Position numbers and translations under genes: made by a program
Assembly (NCBI RefSeq): GCF_005930355.1
Contig: NZ_VDBO01000001.1
Span: 1,729,403 to 1,793,402, forward strand
Source of the DNA: Paenibacillus sinopodophylli
GTDB taxonomy: Bacteria; Bacillota; Bacilli; Paenibacillales; Paenibacillaceae
Reading direction: 5' to 3'
DNA length: 64,000 nucleotides
Part shown: in pieces, positions 44,467 through 53,347 of the stretch
Position numbering within the stretch: the stretch's first letter is position 1
Layout of the letters: each line of letters starts with the position of its first letter
The notes under the pieces: model-generated
Seen by the model: the letters and a program-made list of their open reading frames with translations, nothing else
What the model was told of the DNA's origin: nothing
Databases searched by the model: none

Positions 44467-45368
44467 TACTTTCCTCCCCCTTCGTAATACACCCATTTGC
44501 GTGACGTCTTGAACGTAATAAGCGTCAGAACAACGATAATGATGAACAATATCCAAGACAACGCTGAAGCATAGCCAATTTTCGTTTCCGTGAAGGCAAC
44601 GCGGTAGAGATAGACTACATAGAGCAAGGTCGCATTATTCGGCCCGCCCTGTGTCATGACGTATACGCTGTCAAAGCTTTGGAAAGCTCCAATCTGCATC
44701 ATGACCATGTTGAAGAAAATCGTCGGCGTCATCGAAGGCAGCGTAACATGGTAAAACTTGCGCCATGCTCCTCCCCCGTCCACTTCGACCGCCTCGTACA
44801 AATGTGCCGGAACAGACTGCAGTCCCGCTAGAAAAATAATCATATAATTGCCGACGCCCCACACGCTCATAAGCGCAATCGATGGAATTGCCGTTTCCTC
44901 GGCATAAATCCACTGACTGCCTGGCAAGCCTACAAATTCAATCATGGAGTTGAGCAAGCCAAAATCGGGGTTGAACAGCCACAGCCAGAGCATCGTGCTC
45001 GCAATTCGAGGGACGATGGAAGGTAAAAAAAAGATCGTTCGGAAAATCGATAAGCCCTTTACCTTGCGGTTAAGGAGCATCGCCAGCCCGAATGCGGCGA
45101 TAATGGCCACTGGAACCGTCGCCAGCACATAATAGACCGTTACGAATAGCGACTTCGTAAATACTGGATCATTCGTTACAATCGTCTTGTAGTTGTCCAA
45201 GCCGACGAATGAGGATTGACCGCCGATTTGCCAATCGGTCAAGCTGAAGCCGAAAGACGCAATGATCGGTCCTATAGCGAAAAGAAGCAATCCGAGCGTG
45301 ACCGGAAGCGCGAGCAGCATGCCCCAGCGCCGTTCCATCTTGAGCAGTCCAGATTTGTTGCGACTCAT
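44466..45368 (-). CDS. ABC transporter permease, CUT1 type (MalF/UgpA-like)
   Basis: 300 residues from the ATG at 45368 (GGAGGGAG upstream). Six helices, EAA loop VPAHLYEAVEVDGGGAWRKFYHVTLPSMTPT. Forms a heterodimer with the next permease. CUT1 permeases normally import oligosaccharides, glycosides or glycerol phosphates, so the substrate here may carry a sugar, for instance arabinosylated hydroxyproline peptides (inference). Confidence 0.9.
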   Translation of the reverse strand: MSRNKSGLLKMERRWGMLLALPVTLGLLLFAIGPIIASFGFSLTDWQIGGQSSFVGLDNYKTIVTNDPVFTKSLFVTVYYVLATVPVAIIAAFGLAMLLNRKVKGLSIFRTIFFLPSIVPRIASTMLWLWLFNPDFGLLNSMIEFVGLPGSQWIYAEETAIPSIALMSVWGVGNYMIIFLAGLQSVPAHLYEAVEVDGGGAWRKFYHVTLPSMTPTIFFNMVMMQIGAFQSFDSVYVMTQGGPNNATLLYVVYLYRVAFTETKIGYASALSWILFIIIVVLTLITFKTSRKWVYYEGGGK

Positions 45369-45419
45369 ACTTAGCTCCCTCCTTCCCGAATAAGTGAACG
45401 ATGCAGCAATTAGAGGGAC

Positions 45420-45446
45420 GGAAAACGGCGGCAGCCACCGCTTTCC
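45420..45446 (-). promoter_or_regulatory. mRNA hairpin between binding-protein and permease genes
   Basis: On the minus-strand RNA, 12 base pairs (two are G-U) close a three-base loop. No U-run follows directly. Such hairpins often protect the 3' end of the binding-protein message and give it higher expression than the permeases. Confidence 0.5.
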
Positions 45447-45471
45447 ACCTCGTACGCTGATCGCTTGACGA

Positions 45472-46878
45472 TTATTCGTTCGGATATTCTCCTTGAATGA
45501 GGGGCTCAATCTGCGGCTTCAGCTCGTCAAGCGCTTCTTGAGCGGTCTTCTTGTTCGTCCAGATGAGATCGAGTCCCGGCGTAAGCTTGCTGTTAATTTC
45601 CGGCCAGTTTTTGATCGCGGTTGAAGGGGATTTGACAGCATAGCCCTTCGTGTATGCAATACCTGCCTGCTGAAACTCAGGCGGATGCGCCGGATTGTCG
45701 GTCCACTGCTTAATGGCTGCTTCCTCCGTATAATATTTCTCCTCCGTCGGCATCCAGAGGCCTGTTCTATACAGATCTACCTGATCCGGATTGTTGTGGT
45801 ACAAATAAAACTCCAGCGCTTCTGCAGGATGCTTAGTGGAATTGAATACGACCGTCGTGCCTGCCAGAATGACCGTCTTAGGCTCCTTCAGCTTCGGCAA
45901 GACGCCGATGCCATAGTTCAGCTTCTTGTTGTTCGTCAAGTCGAGCAGCGCCCACGTTCCGTCGAGCACCATCGCGACTTTGCGCGTTTGCAGACGAACG
46001 TGGTTATCCGGCATGTTCTGCTGCTGAATTAAGTTCGGAGAGACGTGATGGACGTAGATCAAATCCTGCAGCTTCTGGAACACTTCGACCGATTCCGGCT
46101 CGTTAAGCGCATAGTTTTTGCCCGATTCGTCCAGAATGCCCCCGCCGTTGCTCTCGAGCAGCGGGCCGTACGTGCCGCGGTCCGTACCGAACGAGAAACC
46201 GTAGGTATCGATGTTTTTCGCGTCAAAGTTTGGATCCTCTGCATTCCGTCCTTTATTGTCCTTCGTCAATTTCTTCGCAACAGAGACAAATTCATCCCAT
46301 GTCCAAGCCTGTGTTGGATCAGAAGGCGGGAGGGAAACTCCTGCTTCCGCGAAAATGTCTTTGTTATAGTACAGAACCATAATTTCGAGCGCAGTAAAAT
46401 TGGCAACGGCTTTGCCCGGCTCCGTGAACAAATAGGAAGCCTTAAGCTTATTCTGCAGCTCAGGGTATTTGTCGTAGTATTGGCTGAAATCAAGCAGTTT
46501 GCCTTCGCTTCCCCATTTGTTCGTCAAGCCGTCACCCAGATAGGCGACGTCCGGAAGCTCATTAGCCGCCATTAGCGTATTCATCTTCGTGTTATAATCG
46601 CCCGGAACATGCTCTCCCGTTACCTGGATATGCGGATGGGATTCATTGAACGATTTGATCATCTGTTCCATGGCCTTCTTCTCATCCGTGCTGCCCCAGT
46701 ACATGAACTTCAGCTTGACCGTTTCCTTGGGTGCTTCGCTCGTTTCTGCCGGCGTCTGTGAATCGCTTGGCGACGACGTCGCCTCGTTGTTGCCGCCGTT
46801 TGAGCTGCATGCACTAAGTACAGCAAGCAAAACTGCTAACAATAGGAAAAACCACTTTCGTCTGCTTATGACCATCAT
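45472..46878 (-). CDS. Extracellular solute-binding lipoprotein (CUT1 type)
   Basis: 468 residues. Lipoprotein signal with lipobox LSAC (Cys 24), a Ser/Thr/Pro-rich linker to about 50, then a family 1 binding protein (LKFMYWGSTDEKKAMEQMI, NELPDVAYLGDG, WTWDEFVSVAKKLT, MVLDGTWAL). Start has GAGGGG upstream. First gene of the transport-catabolic run that continues through permeases, M24 peptidase, DapA-like lyase, ALDH and rpoN. Controlled most likely by the YesM/YesN pair directly upstream. Confidence 0.92.
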   Translation of the reverse strand: MMVISRRKWFFLLLAVLLAVLSACSSNGGNNEATSSPSDSQTPAETSEAPKETVKLKFMYWGSTDEKKAMEQMIKSFNESHPHIQVTGEHVPGDYNTKMNTLMAANELPDVAYLGDGLTNKWGSEGKLLDFSQYYDKYPELQNKLKASYLFTEPGKAVANFTALEIMVLYYNKDIFAEAGVSLPPSDPTQAWTWDEFVSVAKKLTKDNKGRNAEDPNFDAKNIDTYGFSFGTDRGTYGPLLESNGGGILDESGKNYALNEPESVEVFQKLQDLIYVHHVSPNLIQQQNMPDNHVRLQTRKVAMVLDGTWALLDLTNNKKLNYGIGVLPKLKEPKTVILAGTTVVFNSTKHPAEALEFYLYHNNPDQVDLYRTGLWMPTEEKYYTEEAAIKQWTDNPAHPPEFQQAGIAYTKGYAVKSPSTAIKNWPEINSKLTPGLDLIWTNKKTAQEALDELKPQIEPLIQGEYPNE

Positions 46879-47014
46879 GTAGGGATCCCCTCTCCATATG
46901 GAAATATATCTTACGCATTTATTATCTGGTTTTTCGGCGGCTGCCTATATAAGGTTGCTCCATGTCCTCTTTGTTTTGGTTCGATTGTTTCTACCCCTGA
47001 CAAACAAAATCGAC

Positions 47015-47033
47015 ATCTCTGTTGATCAGAGAT
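47015..47033 (-). terminator. Weak hairpin at the end of the response regulator gene
   Basis: ATCTCTG / CAGAGAT with a 5-base loop overlaps the stop codon at 47026 and is followed on the minus strand by GTCGATTTTGTTTG. It may attenuate transcription into the binding-protein gene. Confidence 0.35.
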
Positions 47034-48600
47034 ATCGTTTGCGGAATTCCGAAGGCGTCAGGCCCATATTTTTCTTGAAAGCGATGCTGAAATAATTCGT
47101 ATCCGTGTATCCGACCGCTTCCGCAATCGCTGACACCTTCTGCCTTGGATCAAGCAGCAGCTCTCGAGCCCTCTCGAAACGAACACGGGCTAGAAAATCA
47201 GCGAAGCACTCGCCGGTTACCTGTTTGAAGCGTGAGCTGACGTACTTTGGGCTTAGATGCAAATAGTCTGCGAGCCCATTCAGACTCGCCTCCTTGTGCA
47301 GATGCTCGCGAATCCAATGACGGGCATCCTCGAACATTTTGGGAACCGCAAATTCCCGTGATTCACGGATCCATTGCCCGACCTTCTCGAAGTAGTCGGA
47401 TATAAAAGCCACGATCTCGCTCCCAGTCGTCATTCGAGACATTTCGAGAAGCGGATCGCGGCAGAAACGCCCGCTCCTATCCGGCAGCGGAAAGTCCTGA
47501 ACGACGCGCATGACATACAGCACGAGCTGCGTTGCCATAAGTTTCACTTGACGCGAGGGCAGCCCGGCGAACTGCGCCGTCCATTCTTGCAGAATGGATG
47601 CAATCGCCCCATCGTTCCCTGCACGAATTTCGGTTAACAGTATTAATTCCTTGTCGAGCAAGCTTCGGTTGTTCGTGGCCGCGATCTGCACGCTCTCATA
47701 GGGAATGATCTGCCCATCACCTATCCAGCCCTTGTGCTCAGCAGCATGGACAGCTTCTGTGTAGGCCTCTGGCAGCAGCTTGAGCTCTGGTACAAGCCGG
47801 CTCGTGCCTATCGTGATTGATATGTCCATATACGATTGAACGGCGGCACGTACGCTCTTGGCTGCCTCGATTACCGTCTCTTTGCCAGCGGCAGACAGCA
47901 CGATGAGCATCCGATCTGGAGAGGCAGCTGCTCCATATGCTGCAGCACAGTTCTGTGCTGCTTCCGTTGACAGCTTCGCGAATGCTACACCGTACAGCTG
48001 ACGATCATCGGCCGTCGACAGGCGTGTCGGAATAATATCCATCTCGCAGCACAGCACCGAGAAAGGCGGCTTTGCTTCCGCAAGCGGTGAACGGGCGGCA
48101 CGGAGCGCCTCAACGGCGTCTCCCCACGACCGCCGCTGCAGCAGCAAATCCAGCATTGCATATTCCTGCATGCGATGAAGTTCCCGGCTCCGCCTTGCAT
48201 CACTGCTTTCGTCTGTACGCCCGCGTCTGAGCAGTCGTTCTTCCGCTCGAAGCAGGCCGGACGCCAGTTCTTCTTTCGTAATTGGTTTGAGCATATAATC
48301 GACCGTTTCGAGCGTAATCGCCTCTCGAATGAAATCCATAGAATTATAGCCAGTGAGAAACAGCAGCTGAGTCTCATCGTCTATCGCCCGAATACGGCGT
48401 GCCACATCCAGCCCGCTGAAATCAGGCAGGTTAATATCAAGCAGCACAATGTCCGGCTTCAGCTCCTCATATAGGCGAATCGCCGTTTCCCCATCTTCAG
48501 CAGCTCCCGCCACATGAATAGGAAGCTCCATTTGCGCAATCAAATGCTTCAAGCCTTCACGAATATGGTGTTCATCGTCAACGATCAACAATCGACGCAT
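47026..48600 (-). CDS. YesN-type response regulator with AraC output domain
   Basis: 524 residues. Receiver domain 1-120 with phospho-acceptor Asp 55 (IVLLDINLP), LTGYN and Lys 106 (YMLKPITK). A variable middle runs to about 415, and the C-terminal AraC HTH pair (LADYLHLSPKYVSSRFKQVTG, VGYTDTNYFSIAFKKNMGLTPSEFR) to 524. AGGAGGGG before the ATG. Eleven bases behind the sensor kinase gene. Likely activates the downstream importer genes on sensing an extracellular ligand. Confidence 0.92.
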   Translation of the reverse strand: MRRLLIVDDEHHIREGLKHLIAQMELPIHVAGAAEDGETAIRLYEELKPDIVLLDINLPDFSGLDVARRIRAIDDETQLLFLTGYNSMDFIREAITLETVDYMLKPITKEELASGLLRAEERLLRRGRTDESSDARRSRELHRMQEYAMLDLLLQRRSWGDAVEALRAARSPLAEAKPPFSVLCCEMDIIPTRLSTADDRQLYGVAFAKLSTEAAQNCAAAYGAAASPDRMLIVLSAAGKETVIEAAKSVRAAVQSYMDISITIGTSRLVPELKLLPEAYTEAVHAAEHKGWIGDGQIIPYESVQIAATNNRSLLDKELILLTEIRAGNDGAIASILQEWTAQFAGLPSRQVKLMATQLVLYVMRVVQDFPLPDRSGRFCRDPLLEMSRMTTGSEIVAFISDYFEKVGQWIRESREFAVPKMFEDARHWIREHLHKEASLNGLADYLHLSPKYVSSRFKQVTGECFADFLARVRFERARELLLDPRQKVSAIAEAVGYTDTNYFSIAFKKNMGLTPSEFRKRYL

Positions 48601-48611
48601 CGTATCCCCTC

Positions 48612-50423
48612 CTAGGACTGCTCCTCATGAATTGGAACGTACAAAGTAACCGTCGTATATTTTCCGAGCTCGCTTGCGATTTGAACGCCGTATTCGGAGC
48701 CATAATGTCGAAGTCGTTCATGAACGTTTCTTAGGCCGAATCCAATTGCATCAACTTCTTCCAGCTGCCCGTCCAGTGTTCGCCGAATTGCATCAAGCCT
48801 TTGCTCGGATATGCCGTTCCCATCATCGCTGATCGAGAAGCGCAGACGCTCCTTCTCCCGTACACCTGTCAGCATCAAGTAAACGATGTCCTTTCTCCGC
48901 TTTGCGCCATGATAGATTGCATTCTCTACAATAGGCTGGAAAATCAGCTTCGGTACGCGGCAGTGCAAAATATTCTCATCAATCTCCGATATCCATTCCA
49001 ACTTGTCCTTGAAGCGGAATTGCTGGACGCGCACATACGCGCCAGCATGTTCGGCTTCATTAGCGACGCGAATTTCCTCGCTTCCCTGACTAAGCGCTAT
49101 TCTGAAAAATTTGCCGAGCGCTCCAATAACCTCGGACATCTCGTTCTGTCCGTTCGCAAGCGCCAGCCCATTCAGTGATTCCAACGTATTGTATAGAAAA
49201 TGGGGATTGATTTGCGCCTGCAGAGCCCGAAATTCCGCTTCCTTCCGTGACAGCAGCGCCTCATATACTCTGTCGTTCAGCTCTTTGTTTTCCTGCATCA
49301 TTCGCTCGAATCGATCACCAATTTGACCAACCTCGTCCAACGGATCGAAGGGCGGCAGAACGACAGCCATGCCACTCGTCGTGCTCATCAAGCGGCGCAG
49401 CCTGCGAAGCGGACGCCTGATCGTATCACTCATCCGATAAGTAACGATCCAGCCGATCAGCAGCACCACAAGAAAAGTTTCAATTGTCCATCTGCCGATC
49501 TGATTGGCATCCTTGAACAACGCATCTCCATCCGCCAAATGCAGCAGTGTCCATTGATTCGCCGCGAGTGGTGCATAAGAGACCATCGTCCGTTTGCCAT
49601 TCCAGCTCGTCCAGCCTTTATCCTTTGTCGGGGAGGCTTCCGCCTCTACCGCGACTTCACGCAAGGCGCGATGATCAGCTATCGCGTCCTCTGGCATTTG
49701 ATAGACCGGATTACCTCCGCTGTCTACGATCCAGAATTGTTCCTTCTCATTGGGATTCAATACCGATATGCCGCTAAAAAAATGCACCTTCTCGATTTCC
49801 AGCATTAGAAATCCAATGTCTTCGTAATTTCCTTCCGTCTGCCTTAGCAGCTTGCCGACGTACAGATGCTCATTATCATCTGACGGGTCTAGGGTGCCAT
49901 GAAAGGGAGAGCCGTCGTGCCACATAATGCGATTGTCGCTTCGCAGCTGATCATAGTAAATGCGGGCTTCAAGCTCAGTAGGGAGACCCCCGAAACGGAT
50001 CGAATCGTTTCCTTGATAGAACGACTGATGCTCGCCGCCTCCGGGGGCATAGATAAGTGTGGATATAATGTAGGATTTCGTCTGCGTTTGCGCTCGAATG
50101 ATTTTATTCACCCGATCCACGTTGCGAAGAAATTCGTAATCATCCTTCGGGCGTAGTTGCAAGATCGCTTGTACTTCGGGGTTGCCTAGAATAGCGTTAG
50201 TCAAATCGTGTAGGTCGGCAATTGTGCGGTTCAAGAAGCTCTCGCTCATTTGCCTCGATTGCGTGGCACGCTCCTCCGCCTTGCCGACGAGAGAGTGCAC
50301 GGCTATGCGGTGGAAAGTAAAGGTAAGGACGAACATCGGCACGACCGTAAGCAGCAAGGTAAGCATGAGAAATTTACCGCGTATCGTACGGATTGTCCAA
50401 ACGTTTCCTCGCCTTATTTTCAT
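48612..50423 (-). CDS. YesM-type sensor histidine kinase
   Basis: 603 residues. Membrane helices at about 17-37 and 313-330 frame an extracytoplasmic sensing domain. HAMP-like segment about 331-385, His_kinase region with phospho-acceptor His 408 (QAQINPHFLYNTLESL), and ATPase motifs IFQPIVENAIYHGA, ISDDGNGIS and GFGLRNVHERLRHYG. AAGGCGGA is a modest ribosome site. Partner of the response regulator that follows. The ligand is probably the substrate of the importer (inference). Confidence 0.92.
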   Translation of the reverse strand: MKIRRGNVWTIRTIRGKFLMLTLLLTVVPMFVLTFTFHRIAVHSLVGKAEERATQSRQMSESFLNRTIADLHDLTNAILGNPEVQAILQLRPKDDYEFLRNVDRVNKIIRAQTQTKSYIISTLIYAPGGGEHQSFYQGNDSIRFGGLPTELEARIYYDQLRSDNRIMWHDGSPFHGTLDPSDDNEHLYVGKLLRQTEGNYEDIGFLMLEIEKVHFFSGISVLNPNEKEQFWIVDSGGNPVYQMPEDAIADHRALREVAVEAEASPTKDKGWTSWNGKRTMVSYAPLAANQWTLLHLADGDALFKDANQIGRWTIETFLVVLLIGWIVTYRMSDTIRRPLRRLRRLMSTTSGMAVVLPPFDPLDEVGQIGDRFERMMQENKELNDRVYEALLSRKEAEFRALQAQINPHFLYNTLESLNGLALANGQNEMSEVIGALGKFFRIALSQGSEEIRVANEAEHAGAYVRVQQFRFKDKLEWISEIDENILHCRVPKLIFQPIVENAIYHGAKRRKDIVYLMLTGVREKERLRFSISDDGNGISEQRLDAIRRTLDGQLEEVDAIGFGLRNVHERLRHYGSEYGVQIASELGKYTTVTLYVPIHEEQS

Positions 50424-50466
50424 TCAATGTCCGCCTTCCATTCGTTCCATTCGATTTGAAGGACTT

Positions 50467-52425
50467 TTATTCGTAATCGTGCTCTCGCTCTCGTATCCAA
50501 ACCGTCATTTCTCCTTCGTCGCGATTGGCCCAAGCATAATACGGCACAAACGTAGCTTTCGTGCGATGCTTGGCATAACGTTTTGTTGTATACAAATCGG
50601 AGGACACCTCGTCATAAGCTGTTCGCCAAGCATCCTTCGACTCGATGACATAAACGCCTCCCAACAGACCCTGCACGAACGACCCATCGAATGCCGCGCT
50701 AGCGGAAAGCTGCAAATCTCGAAGATTGGCGCCATTGTCCACTTCCTCCAAGCAATAAATGACAGGGCCTCGTTGAACGGCCGTTTTACCGCTGGCTTCC
50801 CTAAGCTCGGGATGCGGCCTCACCAGGGCAACGCTCATGTCCAGCTCCAGCTCGACGATGTCACCTTCGTTCCATACCCGGTGGATTTTGGCATAGCCTT
50901 TCTCTATAATGCCAGAAGCTTCAAGCTCGGCGCCGTTCAAGCGTATAATCGTACGCTTGGACCATGAAGGTAGACGAAGCGCAAGCGCGAATTCCGCCGT
51001 ACCGCCGGACATCTCAAGCACGACATTTCCTGTCCAAGGATAGTCCGTTTGTTGGCTAATGGTGATTTTGTCGCCCTTGAACGTCTGCTCAGTGCGACTG
51101 CCAATATACTGATGCACGTACAGCTCATTCTCATTCACCGAGTAGATATAACTACTCAAGGAAGCAATGAATCTGGCAATATTCGGCGGGCAGCACGCGC
51201 AGCCGAACCAAGGCTGCCTGCGCGTTCTCGCGCTTGGAATATCGTCCCTTCGACCGCTGACGACGGGCCAAACCTCTAGCGGATTAACGTAAAAGTAGCT
51301 TCGTCCGTCCAGCGAAATGCCGCTTAGTAAGCCGTTGTACAACACCCGTTCGATTACGTCGGCGTAGCGCGAATCCGCCTCGATCTGAAGCAGGCGCTGT
51401 CCCCAATTTAGGAAACCAATCGCGGCGCAGGTTTCGGCATATGCGCGATCATTCGGCAAATCATAATCGAACGAGAATGCTTCATAATAATCGGAGGAGC
51501 CTATGCCTCCCGTCACGTACATTCTGCGCTGCACGACATTATCCCACAGCGACTTGACCGCAGTTAACAGCGATTCGTCGCCATATTCGTCAGCGATGTC
51601 GGTTGCTCCAGCAAATAAATACACAGCGCGCACAGCGTGTCCGTCCGCCGTCTCCTGTTCGCGAATCGGTGCATGCGATTGAAAATAGTCCATCGGTCTG
51701 CGATCAACACGTTCCTTGCGCCCGGCGGCGAGCCTCTTCGCAAGCTCAACATCGAAATATTTGGGCTCCCGTCCCCGCTCCTCGACGAAAAACCGTGACG
51801 TCTCCAAATATAACTTATTACCGGTCAGCTTATACAGCTTAACTAGTGCAAGCTCGATTTCCGGATGACCACAGTAGCCCGGCAACTGCCCTTCCTGAGC
51901 TCCGAAAGTCGAGACAATATGATCTGCAAATTTACACATAATTTCGAGTATTCTTCGATTGCCCGTCGCTTCGTAATAGGCGACCGCGGCCTCCAAGAAG
52001 TGTCCCGCATTATACATTTCATGATCGTCCCTAACGTTCTCCCATTGCTCTCCAGGCTTCTGGAGCTGATAATACGTGCCAATGTAGCCATTATCCATCT
52101 GTGCGCTTGCGATCAGCTCGATGGCTTCGTCCGCGAGCTTCTCCAGCCCCTCATCACGCTTCTGCTGCAGCACGAAGCCGACCGTCTCCAACCATTTCGC
52201 CAAATCGCTGTCCTGAAACACAAAGCCGTGATGTCCGCCAATTCTGCCTTCCGCAGCAGCACGAAAATTAGCGATTGTACCGCTTTTCTCTGCCCCTTCA
52301 ATCCAATCATTAAGCGCTTCCCATTGATAAGGCACGACAACGTCCCTCACCTGCTCCTGTCTAGGACTCCAGAAGCGATCTTCAATAGTCGCTTTCGAAA
52401 CCGCTACCGGATTCATTTTTCTCAT
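50467..52425 (-). CDS. Beta-L-arabinofuranosidase, GH127 family
   Basis: 652 residues, no signal peptide. In Bifidobacterium longum HypBA1, the model enzyme, the zinc ligands and catalytic residues lie in a pattern that is reproduced here: acid/base Glu 315 (DYYEAF), zinc ligands Glu 331 and Cys 333 (AYAETCA), and Cys 411/Cys 412 (CACCPPN), the first being the nucleophile. HypBA1 removes beta-L-arabinofuranose from beta-1,2-arabinobiose and from arabinosylated hydroxyproline. GGGGGGA precedes the ATG. The gene lies just upstream of the sensor kinase gene (gap 43 bases), so it probably heads the transport-catabolic operon. This is the main clue that the locus handles extensin-like glycopeptides. 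Confidence 0.93.
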   Translation of the reverse strand: MRKMNPVAVSKATIEDRFWSPRQEQVRDVVVPYQWEALNDWIEGAEKSGTIANFRAAAEGRIGGHHGFVFQDSDLAKWLETVGFVLQQKRDEGLEKLADEAIELIASAQMDNGYIGTYYQLQKPGEQWENVRDDHEMYNAGHFLEAAVAYYEATGNRRILEIMCKFADHIVSTFGAQEGQLPGYCGHPEIELALVKLYKLTGNKLYLETSRFFVEERGREPKYFDVELAKRLAAGRKERVDRRPMDYFQSHAPIREQETADGHAVRAVYLFAGATDIADEYGDESLLTAVKSLWDNVVQRRMYVTGGIGSSDYYEAFSFDYDLPNDRAYAETCAAIGFLNWGQRLLQIEADSRYADVIERVLYNGLLSGISLDGRSYFYVNPLEVWPVVSGRRDDIPSARTRRQPWFGCACCPPNIARFIASLSSYIYSVNENELYVHQYIGSRTEQTFKGDKITISQQTDYPWTGNVVLEMSGGTAEFALALRLPSWSKRTIIRLNGAELEASGIIEKGYAKIHRVWNEGDIVELELDMSVALVRPHPELREASGKTAVQRGPVIYCLEEVDNGANLRDLQLSASAAFDGSFVQGLLGGVYVIESKDAWRTAYDEVSSDLYTTKRYAKHRTKATFVPYYAWANRDEGEMTVWIREREHDYE

Positions 52426-52728
52426 TGGTTTATCCCCCCGCCGTACATGGAATGGCTGACTCTTTCAAATTAACATGCGGAGAGAGCGCTGTCAGTCCGT
52501 CAAAACAATACAATTGGTAGATAAAACCGACTATTATACGTTTGAGCAAGAAGGCTTATTTGAGCGCAATCCTCGATTTGCATAATCAATTGATTGACTC
52601 GTATGCAAGGAGACACAACTATAACAAATAATTACAAGCAAAATAAACGGCCTCCGTCCCATTGCATGCAGGACGAAGGCCGATTAACTGATTTTAATTT
52701 GTGTATAATCAACATGTCATTTATTACA
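52426..52728. other. Intergenic region upstream of GH127
   Basis: About 300 bases, AT-rich near 52560-52640. It should contain the GH127 promoter, but no clear -35/-10 or -24/-12 was found. The only defined structure is the terminator at 52648. Confidence 0.35.
52648..52682 (-). terminator. Terminator for the DUF4256 gene
   Basis: CGGCCTCCGTCC pairs with GGACGAAGGCCG (one mismatch) and is followed by TTTATTTTG on the minus strand. Confidence 0.75.
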
Positions 52729-53289
52729 TTAAACCCTTAGCAAGCCACGAAAGCCTCTCGCCGCATAGTAGGACTCTGCGCCATTGTGGTACACGAAGAC
52801 AGTGTCGTAGCGGCGATCACAAAAGAGGGCTCCGCCACGTTTCCTAATATCAGCAGTTGTTATCACCCAGCTCGAAGTTTTCGAATCGAAATTTCCGAAT
52901 TCCTGCAGCTTCCGATATTGTTCTTCTGTTAATAGCTCAATACCCATGTCATTAGCCATATTCACAGCGCTATTGGCTGGTTTATGCTCTTTCCTTGATT
53001 CCAGCGCTGTATGGTCATAACAAACACTTCTGCGGCCTTTAGGGCTTTCAGCTGAGCAGTCAATAAAAATATACTCATCCCTCTGCTTATCATAACCAAC
53101 AACATCCGGCTCGCCTCCGGTTTTTTCCATTTCATTGAGCGACCACAATTTTTCAATATTAGCTTCGAGCTTTACTTGAATATCGGCCCATAGCAGGTCT
53201 TCATGGCGGTTTGTATTTTTCTCAAATCGGCCTTTTAATGTTTGAAGCAGCCCTTCAGCTTGCTCAGGTGCCAGTTCCTTTTTTGTCAT
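52729..53289 (-). CDS. DUF4256-family protein
   Basis: 186 residues. Matches the DUF4256 pattern: LQTLKGRFEKNTNRHEDLLW, LEANIEKLWSLNEMEKTGGEPDVV, IDCSAESPKGRRSVCYD, MGIELLTEEQYRKLQ and SSWVITTADIRKRGGALFCDRRYDTVFVYHNGA. Widespread in Bacteria, function unknown. GAAGGA before the ATG. Single gene with its own terminator. Confidence 0.82.
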   Translation of the reverse strand: MTKKELAPEQAEGLLQTLKGRFEKNTNRHEDLLWADIQVKLEANIEKLWSLNEMEKTGGEPDVVGYDKQRDEYIFIDCSAESPKGRRSVCYDHTALESRKEHKPANSAVNMANDMGIELLTEEQYRKLQEFGNFDSKTSSWVITTADIRKRGGALFCDRRYDTVFVYHNGAESYYAARGFRGLLRV

Positions 53290-53347
53290 GTTCGTTCCTT
53301 CTATAATAATACGCTTGACCCCTCTCTATTCGGTGCCGCTGATGAGC

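Noticed and set aside
46879..47025. Possible sigma-54 promoter upstream of the solute-binding protein gene
   Set aside because: No GG-N10-GC pair with TGGCA and TTGC elements on the coding strand. The same search failed upstream of the genes at 32126, 38691 and 40105.
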